Shown here piece after piece: positions 9,801 to 23,623 of a stretch of DNA of 64,000 bases. The stretch comes from Polyodon spathula (lineage: Eukaryota > Chordata > Actinopteri > Acipenseriformes > Polyodontidae). Below the pieces are notes generated by a model. The model ran no database searches, was not told the DNA's origin, and saw only the letters and a program-made list of their open reading frames with translations. Every line of letters begins with the position of its first letter. Position 1 is the stretch's first letter. Position numbers and translations under genes: made by a program. The stretch is taken from positions 87,311,785-87,375,784 of the forward strand of contig NC_054535.1 of NCBI RefSeq assembly GCF_017654505.1, read 5' to 3'.

Positions 9801-11495
9801 ACATTACTGTGGGATGATTTAAGTAAATTATTAGGAGCCTTTGTAATAGTCACTAAAAAGGATGAGGTCACCCACATCTTATCAAACCAGGTCCATAAAT
9901 GTCAATAAACACCACTGAGGCAATCATGCTTACCTCTAAATAAACCTTATTTAACGTCCCTGACTAAGTCAAAGGTTCGCAAACCTGGCATGAGGTAATG
10001 TCAGGACTTATTTAATTGTGTTGGGAAAGAGAAGGGAAAGTAACTGTTATTTATAGAAGGGATTAAAGGATAAAGTTATGTTATAGAAGGGATTGACCCT
10101 GAAAGAGGCAGTACAGTAACAGTTTGAATCTGTTCTGTTGTTGCTCTAAATGTCAGACTAATCTTGAAGAAGTAGCCCTTCTACTTAAGGTTAACCCTTT
10201 AGGCAAGGATATGGTAAATCATTTACAAACATACTCAATATTTATTCAAATCTTAAATTATGTTTGTACTTTACATGCATCTCTTTATATTTATTTATGA
10301 GCAATTTCAACATATTTCTGTAGATTTGAGTTCCAATAAGGGTTAATTATAGCTGATTTGATTGAAATGATAAACATGTTTTGAAAAATATTGTCTAAAC
10401 TGTAGCAAAAAACATGTATTTTAAAATCAAAATGTGTTTGTCACTCTCTAAGTTGAGCACAATAACTGCCTTACATTCTCACAAATCTTATCCAAAACTA
10501 TATCCCAGACTCCTATGGTCTTTTAGAATATGTTTGGGTATATTCTGATAAACTGTAGATTTTATAAAATATGGTAACCTATGAGTTTATGAAATGTGTT
10601 TATTATGTGTGTTGATATATAACATCTGGCCTCACAATCAGATGCAGACTTATGTTGTTTCAAATAAACAATCGTTAAGTAAAAGGTCAATCAGCTTGAG
10701 CTGTTAAAGTCTAGTGTTGCGGTGCTATTGATGTGCTGTCAGAGGAGTGTGAAATGGATCCATTCTCTTTCTTTCATTTACTGTGAGCAGCAGCTGATTA
10801 AAAAATATCTTGTCAACTGACTGTTCAGACATCATCCTGATGTTTAATCTTTGCCCCTGACTACTTTCAGCAAACAGTACATTTTATCTTTATCTTCAGT
10901 CAATCTTTTGAGAGGACTTGTAAGATAAATACTGCAGGAACTGTTAATATCACTGTCGTTGAATGTTTATCTAGTGCTCAGAATAATGGTTTCTGGCTTA
11001 TAGGTTTTTTTTTTTGGTTTTTCTTTTTTCTGTATAAGAAATTCCGAGCAGTTCTGTGCACTACAAGCACTTTTTTTAAAATTCTTGTCAGTTGTAATTT
11101 ATGACTTTTAAAAGGATAACTGCTGATCAGTTATCCTATCATTTGATCAGGTGTAATATTCCATTGCACAATACAGTTTTATGCCCAAACCTGTTCAGAT
11201 ATGGAGTGCTGTCAGAATAAAACTCAATACCATGTCATGAATGTCTTTTAAAGGGGTTTAAGTCTAGTAAGAGGTTAGGAAAACTACAGGTGCATGTTTT
11301 ACAGCTTTTTACAGCAAGAGGGGATCACCCTGGATTGTATTAACCACCCATGTGGTTATTATACAAGCTATGGTTAATTTATTACTCATATCAACCCTCA
11401 AGTTTTGCAAAATTCCATATGCATAATTGTTGTACTGTACTTAATCTTTACCGAGTCATATATATATATTGTCACATGACTTAATCAAATGGCAT

Positions 11496-11498
<3 letters not shown>
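9801..11498. other. Non-coding stretch
   Basis: No ORF of interest. Two TTAACCC / GGGTTAA words (about 10191 and 10340) hint at a tiny piggyBac-type MITE but have no convincing inverted repeats. The block 10730-10930 is somewhat less AT-rich and unrecognised. Confidence 0.5.

Positions 11499-11563
<65 letters not shown>
11499..11563. repeat. (TA)n microsatellite
   Basis: About 32 TA units. A shorter TA run lies just upstream at 11459-11469. Confidence 0.95.
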
Positions 11564-11565
<2 letters not shown>

Positions 11566-14137
11566 CCTATTTCGTAAGGGTTAAATAAACAGTATTTCCA
11601 TAGATACAGTACAGTATATCCAGAAAAGAAAGAATGGACTGGATTTAAGGGTGTTTATCTGCTGTTTATATGAGATGTGTCCAAGAGTTATACATGTACA
11701 AACTGGAGTTAAACACCTGGTTAAAAAGGCTTCAATAGAACTTCAAAAAATATTTAAAGACTCTTTCAGCTGAACATGTCTAAATGTCACATATACCATG
11801 TTTAGCTATGTTCTTGCAGATACAAGCGGCTTTACCTACAGTCAAGTCTAATCAATTGCAAATGCACACTGGTGGATTATTGAATGGTGTAAACGGTAAC
11901 GCCCACCCAGTTCAGTTTGAGTGACACGCTGAAATGCAAGAGTGAAATGTAAAAGGAATGTTGAATGGAAGGCTATGCTGTTCCAATCAGCACATTTTAC
12001 ATTTCATTTTTAGGGACACCCCAGCAAGCTCTGCTAAAAGTCAGTTGCACACGCATACTTGTGCTTCAATAAGAAGCTGCATTATGCAAAAAAAAGCAGC
12101 TTCAGCCTTTTCAGAAAAGAGAACAAAGAGAACTTGCATACATAACAAAAAAAAAGATATAAAAACTTCAACCTTTGAAAACTTTGCTATTGTGGTAATA
12201 TACAGTATTCAAAAGGCACGTCTTTATGCAACTCACAAAAGACTCAAAAAATAATAAAACCATATTTTGAATACTGCACTGTAGCAGATAATGAGAAGGT
12301 GTAAAGAAGGCAGTTATCAAATAAATACAGTGAGGTGATACCGGGGACTTCAAATGGTTTCGAGTTGGCATGGACGAAGGGTTAATATACTATTAAACTT
12401 TTTTAAAAAAACATGTTTTTATAATCGTTTAATTAATGTGAATGAGGCCCTATAAGTGTCTACATAAATCAACAGGTGCAACTGACTTTTAGCAGAGTTT
12501 GCAGTTTACAGAAGCAGTGCTCATTAGTGAAGGCTGACCATGTTTCAATTCAAAGAATGCCAAAGATTTGTTTTTTGTTGTTAAATATGATGTTTAAAAT
12601 AAACACCAATGCTTAAAAAAACAAAACTCATGCTAAATATATTTGAGATTTTATCAAAAACAACAACAGATTTTACCTCTTGTGACTCTAAAGACACCAT
12701 TGTAAATATACACATTCCTATTTAAAGTTAGTGAAAGCCATTGAATACTGAAGTTAAATAGCTTTAAAGTGTCCAGAAGGGGCTGATCGCTAAATGAGTG
12801 CAGCCTCACAGCAGGACTTGGATTACTGTTTGTATTCTCACACATCCTGTCTTTGTGCCTCCTGAGGAAAAGTGGCAACACAGTAACACAGCAACAAGAG
12901 GTCATCCTCCGCCTGAGAGCCTCCTTATTAAGATTTAATTACACTGCCAGTTTGTACGACAACACGGACCCACAGTCTTTTCAAATGTTCTAAACACATG
13001 GAGGTGGCTATTGCCTCTTCACATATGTCTCGCAGTGGCTGATGACTATTAGTGTTAGCAGAAAAGTTCTTTATCAGACCTGGGAAAACTGCCCACTGTT
13101 GGGGTGTTATTTTAGAACAGTAAAGCATAAATAAATCCTGCAGCTTTCTGAAAATGGTCTAAATAGGTGCACACAGTTATGTGTACCATCAATGCTGAAA
13201 AGGAAATTTACAGTCCATGCTTAAACGGCAATTTCATTTACCCAACTCACAGTGCAGTGCCGAGTTTCACTTGCCAGGCCATCTTGAGGTCAGAGATATG
13301 ATTTAGATTTGTTTTGAAACCACCAGTTTCTGCTTCATTACATGCCATGCTTGCTAATTATTCTAGGAACAATTGCTTTTGTCAAGTGTAATAAAGGGGA
13401 TGTGAGTGGTGGGGAAGCACATTAGTGTTGCGCTGTGCGCTGAAGCCGATAGGTGAAGCATTGTGCACTGAAGTCTGTGTAAACCTGATGGGCCATATTC
13501 AAACGTATGTTTCCAAGTCTTTTTTTCTATTATTACAGTAACGTTATCGTAACGTAATGAATGAATGAATGAATGAATGAATGGCATATGCAAGAAGGCT
13601 TCTGATTTGGAACAGGGCACAAGACTACTAACAAACAATCATTGTGATGTCACTTCACAACCAGAGCAGTCTTGGTATTTAATTTAATGTATACAGTTAC
13701 CGTTGCATTAGGCATTTTACAACAATAATAATAATAATTAAAAAAAAAACAAAAAAAAAAAAAACGTGTTTTAATGGGGTCTAAAAATAAAAAACAAAAC
13801 ATGTCTAAAACAGATAGGCCATTCATCCCAGATGACATTGCTGCACTTGACGTCAGGCAGACTGTATCCTAGCAACCGGAGCAGCTACTATCTGTAAAGG
13901 TTAGCTTGGGGGACCTCTCGATTGAGAATAATAGGTGCATCTACTGACTTTTATTGAAGAACGAAGATGCTAATTTCTGAACTGCAGCAAAAAATCTAAA
14001 CAACCAACAAGTTTTGGAATAGATGGAAGTTGCCTGAAACAGTTCATAATGCTGAAAAATTACTAAAAGTTAGTCCAAGTTATCAGGGGAGATAGTAAGC
14101 ACACCAAGGCCCCATACGTCGTATACAGCTAGCTATA
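11564..14137. other. Non-coding stretch with small simple repeats
   Basis: Open frames here are short and unrecognised. It contains a GAAT/AATG tetranucleotide repeat at 13557-13583 and an A-rich tract at 13740-13765. Confidence 0.5.
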
Positions 14138-14410
14138 CAGCTATGGCCAAAAGTTTTGCATCACCTTACAGAATTAACAAATTTTGATTCATAAAGTTGA
14201 ATGAAACCTGTTGAATAATGTTTTTACCATATCAAATTACCGCTTTGTGGTTTTCCATAACCGAATTTAAAACTGACAAAAATTGAAAAATGTAGTTTCT
14301 TTGATTACACGATGTTAAATAAAATATCTAAATTATGTTCATATTGGCTTTTTTTTTATTATGCCTCAATCCTAAAATTCAAGGTGATGCAAAATCTTTG
14401 GCCAGAGCTG
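14138..14410. mobile_element. Tc1/mariner-type MITE
   Basis: A 273-bp unit has inverted ends of about 29 bp (CAGCTATGGCCAAAAGTTTT at 14138 and, complemented from the right, CAGCTCTGGCCAAAGATTTT, both continuing to GCATCACCT). It is flanked by TA on both sides (14136-14137 and 14411-14412). The interior is AT-rich and non-coding. The structure is that of a miniature Tc1-type element, mobilised in trans by a transposase recognising those ends. Confidence 0.85.
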
Positions 14411-17400
14411 TAGGTGGGATTGATACTCTTTCTTTAATATGCTATTGTTTATGCAAACCCAGCTTTGCAGTGCCAGCTTACATGATTAACATTAGAAACT
14501 CCAAAGATAAATGAGAGATGTGCCCTGTCTAGTCTAGTCCCAACCAAGAATATCATTTCAATAAGCAACCTGCTTACTTTGTATGTGTGAAAGAGAAAAA
14601 AATCATCAGAGTAGATGTTCGCTCTTTATCAAGCCTACATATATTTATTTTTAAAGTTTTTTTTAAAAGGGACAGTATACAGAAACATCATTAGAGATAA
14701 AGATCTCAAACAGAACTACATTTTATCATCATCATAAATCAAACAGGACTGTGCTTCTATTTTTAATGGACTCAGCAAGCTCTAGATTAAAAAAATATAT
14801 ATAATAGAAGTCTAGGGTAATTGTCAACAAAATAAAGTATGTGTACTCTCAACGAGAAAGCAACATTAAATCAATACGTAGAAATCTATCGGCTTCCTTC
14901 GTCCATTTTTTATGTCATACCTACTAAATGTCTTCAAAAACTTAGACAGACTTCAAAACAGCAGCAATTAGATAGTTCAGCAAACATACATGAAGGAACA
15001 TTTTCACAGAACATTTTCAAGCAACACGTGATCATTCTCCATATAAAATACGGAAATGGAGTCGCACGATTGTGATAATATGTTATAGTGTCATGGTTAT
15101 GTCTGCATGTACAGAAATAAAATTACAGTAGTCCAAACCACACTATATTGAGTAGGAGCTGTTTAGTCATATACAAGTCACACACTTTTTTTTTTCTTTA
15201 AAATGTACAATATATGTGACATGACTTTCTGTAGATGGTGTGGTTGATTCTAAGATAGTATACTATATTAGTGAAATTTCAAGGCAGTTGTCTTGTCCAC
15301 CAGGTAATAGACAAACATATGGTCACAATCAGTGCATTAAGGTCGACAGTTAAATTATTTGTGTTACAAAAACAGTTCTAAGTCTTTATTATTTTGCTTC
15401 CTTTAAATTCTATTGAATCATGAATAGATATTTGACTCCATAGTACTAGGGTGCATATAAAAAGTATTAATATAAACAATAAAGAAGTACAAACCATTTT
15501 TTTCAGGAAGACTGGCAGTACATAAATTACCCCTGGCTCCCACATTCTGTGCTGGCCACCTGGTCCAAGCTTTGAAATCTTTATACTAAGAGGAGCACTA
15601 CATTGAAACAACTCAACCACAGAAATTCAATTTGCCTACAGTAAGTCTTTCTTCTCTGTCAAAGAAAACTTTAATTCAGTAGGGAAGGGTGTTCACCGTA
15701 AATTGTCACGGAGCAGTGGAACTGGAGTTGACATCAACCACAACAATTGAGCAGAATGTTTACAGAGGTTGAATTCAACCATTGTACAAAGGAGTGCTGA
15801 GTTCAAACAAACACCTAGTCGGAAAAGTGCAATCTGAAAGAGCGCCGACCTGGATGTGTTCCTCTAGAAAAATAAATGTAGCAAAATGATCAAGCTGCAC
15901 TGCCAGGTACACTGCTTTTTTATGCAGCAAAAACAATCCCTAACCCTAAATCGGGGCTATGTTTGTATATATTGTATTAAGTTACGTAGATTCTATAATA
16001 ATGTAGTAGCTGTAAAATGGTAACTGTTATGGTATGGGGGGGAGCATTGCTTAGAATCAAGTAAGTGGAAAACAAAAGGAACAACGGAACACACAGTCCT
16101 GACCTGGGACAAATCAGGAAGCGGTGGCCAAGGCTTAATGTGGAAAAGATACAGCCATTGGAGCGCAAGCAAATATCCCTACATTAACTCCAGGCCAGAG
16201 CTAAATCAGTCTTTATGCTGCCTCCACTGATGCTTTTCAAATATTGCTGCATTCAGTTAGATGCTATTCATACTCTCCTATCTCCACCCAGTGGATGAAC
16301 AATGTAACAGCCCACGGACCAATGACTTTCAGTCTAACCACCACATGTGTGCTTGCACGAGAATTAAACCTAAAACAGACTAATAAAAGAAAGCTAACCG
16401 CAGGGATTAATTAAACATGGACCACCACAAGTCCACATACCACTGTAGCTGATTGGTAATTTCTCCACAGATCATGCCGGAAACCAGTGCTCAAACTATG
16501 AGGGCTAGCGTGACTTGTCACCCCTAAAATCAATCATGTAAATCTAAGGGGGGTTTCCTGCCAGGACCACTACAATGCATTACATACAAATACTGTTATC
16601 TGAAACATACTGTGCTGTATGCTTTATAGTAGGTTACTGTTTCTGTATTCTAGTAAATGCCACCTATGAAGTATGGTTAGTAATTGATGGTGAATTGTAA
16701 CTCATGTATTTCAAACAGCTGATTTGGGGATTTTATTTAATCCTCATCCCTTCTTCAGAATAGATTAGAACACACACACACACTGTATCCCAGTTTTTCC
16801 CAAGACCAGCGCTTTCAGTTCAGTTTAGCTCAGTATTTTTCAAAACCAAGAGGAATAATTTAAACCATATTACTGTTTCCTTCCCAGCCTACAATCTGTA
16901 TTGATTCACTCTTAGAAAAACACACATGGAAAATTTCACACTTATATGAGTACATTGATACAGACATTGTACAATCAACGTGCTGTTATTCTCGCAGTGT
17001 GGTTTTAATACGGTTCATGTGGGTTGTGACCCATCTTGACTAGTTCTTGCACAGACTTGAAGCAGTTTAGCTCACACTGCCAAAAAAAAAAATTATTGAT
17101 TAAGATAAATTATCTCCTGTTAACCTAAAAAGAGCATGACCTCTCCTCATGTGCAACTTATGGTAGCTCATTAACATCTTTGTTTAAGCAAAAACATAAC
17201 ATCATATGATACATGTAATCTTTGAGAAAACACTGATAATGTCACAATATATGCCTCCCAAAAACTCAACATGGGTGTAGGAGTGGTAGTTAAATTGATT
17301 ATACATGTAATACTACTAAAAAAAAAAAGATAAACCATAACTTGACTTCTATGGTAGTTAGGTCTTCATCCTACAGACATCTTTTATTCTGCCTCTCTTA

Positions 17401-17811
17401 TATCTGACAAGAGCAGTGATTCATTGTAATCTCAGTGCCAACTCCTCTGCACAGCCTGGTCTGTGAAAGTGATTGCTTTTGCATTGTGTCACAGTTTTGG
17501 TCATTGCATGGCAGGTTTTGGAATCTTTCGCCAAGTTTCTGAGCCATGAATTCTATCTGTTACATATGCTTCTGCTCTACAGCTGGATGCCCTAAATGAA
17601 CTGGGCGTCCACTCACACAGAAATGCAGACTGAGTTATCAAAATCTTCACCATGTGCACTTCCTTTGTGAACTTCCCAGTGCCTTTACTGGGTGGAGGGA
17701 GTTAGGTAACAGTAATTGTTTGTGTACTGTGATTTATGAACTTTTAGTGAAGGCTACTGCCCAGCCTATGGGTAAATGTTTGTTTGGTGTTTTTTAAAAG
17801 CATTTTATTTT
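14411..17811. other. Non-coding stretch
   Basis: No gene or repeat family was recognised. Two less AT-rich patches (about 15660-15870 and 16040-16600) could be old interspersed repeats, but no termini were found. There is a short CA run near 16770. Confidence 0.5.
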
Positions 17812-18439
17812 GGCCCTGTCACAAAGACAGCCAGAGTGGGTGACATCAGACCAGAGCCAGGAAATAAGCAACAGAGAGAGATGGAGTTTGGTGGAGCTGA
17901 GCGAATGCTTTCGCTCAGTATTTAATAAATTAACAGAACAGTAAATAAAAAGGTTGTACAAACAAAAATACAGGACACCGCACTCATCGCTAAAACAAAA
18001 AGACAAACAAAACGGACTATACAGACAACACACGGTGAGCTTCTATTTAACGATTATTATTATTATACGATACATTTATTACCTCCATCTCCAATCCCAT
18101 TCTCCACTCACCGAACACACAACCCAGAGTTTGTGAAAACATGTTGCTTTTATGCAGCTGTACCGAGACTCGACTGCTAATCAATTATTCAGTTGGAGTC
18201 TCAGTACAACTGCACATGAATTAATAAAGTGCAATTCCCCGTGCTCACATATTAAATTTTACTTGCATGTGAAGTGCTGTGCAATCCTCGTGCCTAAATA
18301 CAAATATACATTTTAAACACTCGTGTTACACAGACCCGTTTATATCCCGTGTACTAATGACTATACACCAACATTTAACACACCTCACGCAACATATAAC
18401 GGAAAATACACACAGGGGCGGGCACTTCATCACAGGCCC
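17812..18439 (-). mobile_element. Solo LTR with 5-bp target duplication
   Basis: The 618-bp LTR (17817-18434) starts TGTCACAAAGAC and ends CTTCATCACA, obeying the TG...CA rule. It is flanked by identical GGCCC pentamers at 17812-17816 and 18435-18439. It closely matches the LTR at 1920-2525 and is related to the LTRs at 44258 and 46843. No internal region remains, the usual product of recombination between two LTRs. The orientation follows the family: transcription would run on the minus strand, where CATAAAAGC could act as a TATA-like box. Confidence 0.9.
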
Positions 18440-19592
18440 TTGTGCCTTTTTCTTTCATTTATGTGTAATAAACGTGTCACATGTCTAATCTAAGTCTGGA
18501 TACATCTTTGATAAATATATTTTAAGCTTTTTACTGTGGAATGTCAATTGCTGCCTCATTTCCCCCATTGTTTGTTTTTATTTATTTATTTTTTTTTTTT
18601 GTGCTATGTGCTAAAAAAAATACAGTATCTTCCACCTCATCATATTGTGTCATTATATGTTCCATTTTCTTAAATTACTGACAAGCTTACAAAATTTGTC
18701 ACACAAATTTAATGATCTTGAGTTACCCACATAGAGCCTTCACATTTTCTGTTTTTGCTGCCTGAAAATGTAAACAGCTTTTTTAAATGGGGCCTCTCGG
18801 CACAAGTTGCTGTGGTAACCTGAACCGACAAAATAATTTTTGTTTGGAACACCCAGTATGCTTGGGGGAAAAATGTGTAATATGTTGCATAAACAATTAA
18901 AATATTCTTTGAAAGACAGTGTGACAGGAAATATAATGTTGAATAGTGTATTCTAACAATGTTTTGATATTAACTTACCTTTTTAAATCACACATGATGT
19001 CTACATGAAAGCGTAAACATTGTACTGCATGAATGATCACTGATGAAAAGGAGCAGAATGGCTGGTTTATGTTGTCGTTTTAAACTGAGTAAATATTAAA
19101 AAAATGTGGATTTTATTAAGGAGAGGATGGAGTGGGTGTCAGGATGCATGGAGGCTGACGGATTATTGTTTTTGGTCAGGTCATCGTACGGCTAGAGAGA
19201 GGGGGAACCACACACAGCTGATGACAACAGCAGCTGAAACCAAGGGACTACAGAGCCCAAGACTCCAATTCCCCCATGGTCAGTAATGCTATTCTGTCTG
19301 AAATGAAAGATGGGTTTCAAAACATGACTCAGAAGTTCAGAAGACATCTGGCAATAATAATGTTTTGATATGAACAATGACACGGGTCCCTTATGCAGTT
19401 GCAATATTAAAGACTGAATTTTTTAGTAATATAACAGAGTTTTTTAGTAATATTTCAAATATATTGTTTTTATTAGATGTTATAGCCTTCATAAGGCTTC
19501 AGCTCAAATTAAGTTTCAAACATCTCATGTTTCATGACATTTATACTGATACCTACTTTCCATGAGTCGTGAGAAAGAAGACATGTCTTGAA

Positions 19593-19594
<2 letters not shown>
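18440..19594. other. Non-coding stretch
   Basis: No ORF or repeat was recognised. T-rich around 18578-18600. Confidence 0.5.

Positions 19595-19648
<54 letters not shown>
19595..19648. repeat. (GT)n microsatellite
   Basis: About 26 GT units. Confidence 0.95.
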
Positions 19649-19650
<2 letters not shown>

Positions 19651-19942
19651 AACCGTGCTGAGACCATTTGCAAATTTTACAAAAGCATGCTGTCAAATGT
19701 GTTTAATATGACATCTGTTAATCTCACCCTCCTCTTTTTTCACATCAAATGTACATATCATGGCCATAATACTTGATTGTATTTACTTTAATAATTAGCA
19801 CACCGACTTAGATAACAGCCTTTATCATAGGAAGGACCACATAGCTCCCAGCACATTGTTCAAGTGGAGACAGGTGTTTTTTATCCAGTGTTGAAGGTTT
19901 CTGTGATTTAAGTCATGATAGCACATGTGTTGTTTTTCACAG

Positions 19943-20105
19943 GATGCACATGTCTGCAGACTTGAGCCTTCATGACCTGCTTGCCAGGGTTGTTCTTTAT
20001 AGTGGTGGTTTTCTGCAAAGTCAACATGCCAGGAACACCTGTAAGACTTGTGATGAAACACTGGTGCATGTAGCCACTGTAGTGAAGGACAAAACAGATT
20101 GCCAG
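19943..20105 (+). other. Weak candidate exon (or transposon remnant)
   Basis: A 163-bp segment sits between a good splice acceptor (T-rich tract then CACAG, ending at 19942) and a consensus donor (CCAG then GTACTC). One plus frame is open throughout (it includes DLSLHDLLARVVLYSGG). I do not recognise the protein. Against a host exon, the minus strand is also open over 19825-20061 and contains the word VDFAEN, which I associate with a fish transposon-encoded protein, so it may be a mobile-element relic. The splice sites could be chance. Confidence 0.15.
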
Positions 20106-21823
20106 GTACTCACTCTCATGCTTCTTTTGGTGTCATTGAAATCCACAGCTCTAGCTTGTCCTGTAACTATTTTCATAACATATTAGTAACCTTTTAAAGT
20201 GTTCTTGACAGCACAGAATAGTGGTCCATTTCAAAGTACAAAATACAAAGTTTGTGATTTCCAAGACAAGGAAAATCACAGTCAAATACATATTCTAAAA
20301 GCACTACAGCATTCCAAAAAACTGATGGCTCGTTGTTTAACTATAACATACTGAAAGAAAAAAAAACTATAATATATTTCTTGAGATTTCTGGAATATTA
20401 TTTAGGTTATTTCTATCCCAGTGATAGGGGGGCAGTTGCTCACTGTAAAAGTTGACCAGATGTCCACATGATCATCATTCAGAAATCCTGGTGCAAACCT
20501 GGAAATGTCAAATAAACAACCATTTGATACTGTATTTCAGCTTTAAGACCCAATGAGATATATATTTCAAAGATACCGAATTTAACCGAATTTAATGTTA
20601 ACCTTACTTCAAGACACAGTGTGGCTGGCCCTGGATTATTCTTTAGGAATCTGGATTTTTTAACAGACCCAAGCCGACATTGTTACAGTAATGCTGCAGA
20701 CAGACTTTACTAAGCTGCTAAGTAGACCATGTGGATAAAAAGCAACTATGTTCCCCCACAGTAGGCTTTATTGTAAGGATTGCTAAATTAAAAAAAAAAA
20801 AAAAACTAAAGATTAAAACCTATTTACATTGTTTAATTCCAATCTGAGCTTCAAACATTATGCTTTCCTCATCTTCATCGTGTTAGAATATTTTCCAAAT
20901 TTCATTTTTTGAGGTTAATCAAATGAAAACAGTTTAAATCTGAAAGGATCTCATTGCAACACATGTAACCAAGTTAGGATGCTTGTGGGCAACCACTGAC
21001 CTCCAGGTCAAAGTCAGGGAGTACCAAGCCAATCCCCTGATGTAAACGTATAAGTTGAACCAATGCTCCAAGTGTACCTTTCATCTTCAGTGTTAGGTAT
21101 AAACTTGGTACCCATAGCGTTTGAAGTAAATCTGAAAAATATACAAAACTAGAATTGAACTTGAACCAGAAGTAACAGCAGGCATTTTTATTTAAAGGGT
21201 TAACTGTATTTGAAAGGAATCGCTAGGTTTAAATTTCAGACACTGTACAGGAGTAACTACTTTATTAAATCACTACCCTTTAAAAATAAATTGATTAAAA
21301 TAACACATCATTAATGCTGATTATTTTCCTTATTATGGCAACAAAGAGGTGCATTAGAAAATATTATTAACGGTAGCACAACACACTCAATTTGATAAAG
21401 GTGCATATATAGGTGTACTGCTATCACAGAAAACTCAAGGGAAATATATTTAGATTTTACTTTTATTAAAAACTACAACATTCAGCAATTGCTGATATGA
21501 ATAGAGCAATATAACTACATCAAAATGAATGTTTAAAAAAGAATAGCCTAGTAAAGCAGAATAGCCAAAGCAATGAGAAATTGCACAGACCCTTGAAATG
21601 AAAGCTAGGTTTAGGTTTGTGTAAGTTTGCCTCTGTTGCATCTTCTATGCATCTTCTTTTGTTGTGCCATTGTTTCTGGGTGTGTCATTTCAATCGCATG
21701 TGATAAGACCTTCTCTCCCATAGTTTACTATCAGATGGCTGAGCCTTTATGGAAAGGCACTTTCTCTTATAGAAAATGTGTTTTCTCAATTTGGCATTTA
21801 AACCTGGATTTAAAAAAAATGAA

Positions 21824-21824
<1 letters not shown>
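20106..21824. other. Non-coding stretch
   Basis: AT-rich. There is an A run near 20790. No supported gene. Confidence 0.5.

Positions 21825-21896
<72 letters not shown>
21825..21896. repeat. (ATT)n microsatellite
   Basis: About 24 ATT units, which create the poly-leucine frame on the plus strand. There is no real gene. Confidence 0.95.
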
Positions 21897-21897
<1 letters not shown>

Positions 21898-23480
21898 TGG
21901 TAAAGGCTTATAGTCAAAACATTAGTCAAATAATTTTACTAATTTCTTTCAGTATCTAAATAGCTTAAATATTTAGAAACATGTAAATCTTTGATTATTA
22001 TTTGCTAAATCCTTTTTGCTGAGTAATGTTTGAGAAACCATGCTTCAAATATTTTGCGAGACTTTGCAATAATGCTGTACTACATGTTTTTCAACATCAA
22101 TATGTATGTTACAAAAGACACCTTATGATTAATCATCACTGAGACGCATGTTCAAATACCACATGTTGGCAATCTTTCAGGAGAGAAACATACATTAGCA
22201 CAATCCTTTTTTGCTGGTAACTTTCTACATACATAATTTTAAGGAGAAAATTAATAAACTATTAAAAGGCTTTTACAATTTTTGACAACTTATAGGCTGA
22301 ATGGGTGCTCTTTTAATCTAAGCCTCAGGCTGTGTTCCAGCAACTTGGAATATTCAGTTTAAATATACCATACTGCATTTCTAACAAAATAATCAATGGA
22401 CCATCACTTTGGTAGTGCAGTGCAGGTGGCTATAAATTAATTTAGTGTTTGAATTGTGTTAAATTGAATTATATTCATTTATCTTGGCAGTATTTTTCTT
22501 TTTTAATTACTTTTTTTGTCAGCTCATCCATCTCTCTCTCTCTCCCTCAGTACTAATAACAGTATGCTTTGTATTCTAGTAAAAGCACACCCTTCTTTAT
22601 CAAGTTGCATGTGCTTTATATAAAAGCTATAATTGGAATTCTGCAATTCCCTTTACATTACAAAACCTTATATTTATAAAGAAATTTCACAAAAAAAAAA
22701 AAAAAATCCAGATGCCCTAGTAGCTGGAATATATACGTTTGTGGATTGCAAAGTAATTGGTTTTGTACCCACCTGGTCTTGACTAGTCCCCCTATTCTGC
22801 TGAAAATGGTAGAAATTACGGTCTGCATGTGGGTGTTACTGCTTTCTCCTTTCGAATGCAGAAGAGGTACATCAATTAGGTATCATTCTTAGCCAAACCA
22901 ATAGCTTAAGATTAAATTAGTTGGAGAATGAAAGCATACCTTGCACTGGACACCATGGTCACCAGAATTAGAGCAGCACACTCTCCCGCACATGTCCATA
23001 ACAGACATTTACCTTTTTATTACACAAGCATTTTCTATATCTTTAGGCAAACACAACCTTTCAAAAACATGAGATGATTCATTCACCACACACACACACA
23101 CACACACCTTAAACTACCCAACATATGCTTGGCTATTCCCTAAGAAATCACTTTTGATTCTTGCATAACATGGACTCAAATAATAATAATACAATTTTAA
23201 ATTAATCCTCTAAGTGGAGTAGTTTTGTTGCAATAATTAGTCTTAATTACACAGCATCCACAATAATCAATGTTTTAACCTAACCAGCATAACTATATAC
23301 AGTAAACTACTGTACTTTACATTTTATTTAAATTATGCTTCTCTTTCAATGTGCTAAGAACGTAACATCAGTTTTGTTAAATAATGAATAATAATATGTG
23401 CCTATCTAAGGCTGGCTATCAAAACTGCAGTTTTAATGCGCAACATCTAAAATAAAACTTAACAGCTACCCATCACAATT
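21897..23480. other. Non-coding stretch
   Basis: No gene recognised. Contains a CA run at 23089-23107 and an A run near 22690. Confidence 0.5.
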
Positions 23481-23623
23481 CTAAACTAACACCCATGATC
23501 ACCTATTTTGTACACCTGTGTACAAAATATCCACATGTTTTTGCAGGGAGGAATTTAATCCCCACCCTGCAATCCAATATTCCCCACACACCCGTGCACT
23601 GGCAGGGCTGTCACCCTGCCACA
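23481..23623 (-). repeat. Possible LTR-like or repeat terminus with hairpin end
   Basis: The block ends at 23623 with TGGCAGGG, then CTGT, then CACCCTGCCACA. Read on the minus strand this starts TGTGGCAGGGTGACAGCCC and continues to CACGGGTGTGTGGGG. It is GC-richer than its surroundings, and its start resembles the TGTGGCAAAG start of the LTR family, minus strand, of copy 1. No second end was found, so classification is a guess. Confidence 0.25.

Noticed and set aside
10191..10346. Small piggyBac-type MITE between TTAACCC and GGGTTAA
   Set aside because: Only about five bases of the ends are complementary, within chance for AT-rich DNA.
12654..13128. Minus-strand ORFs of 66-83 codons
   Set aside because: No recognisable motif, no splice context, and typical of chance frames in this DNA.
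21627..21959. ORF with a long poly-leucine segment
   Set aside because: The leucines are an ATT microsatellite, with no flanking domain.
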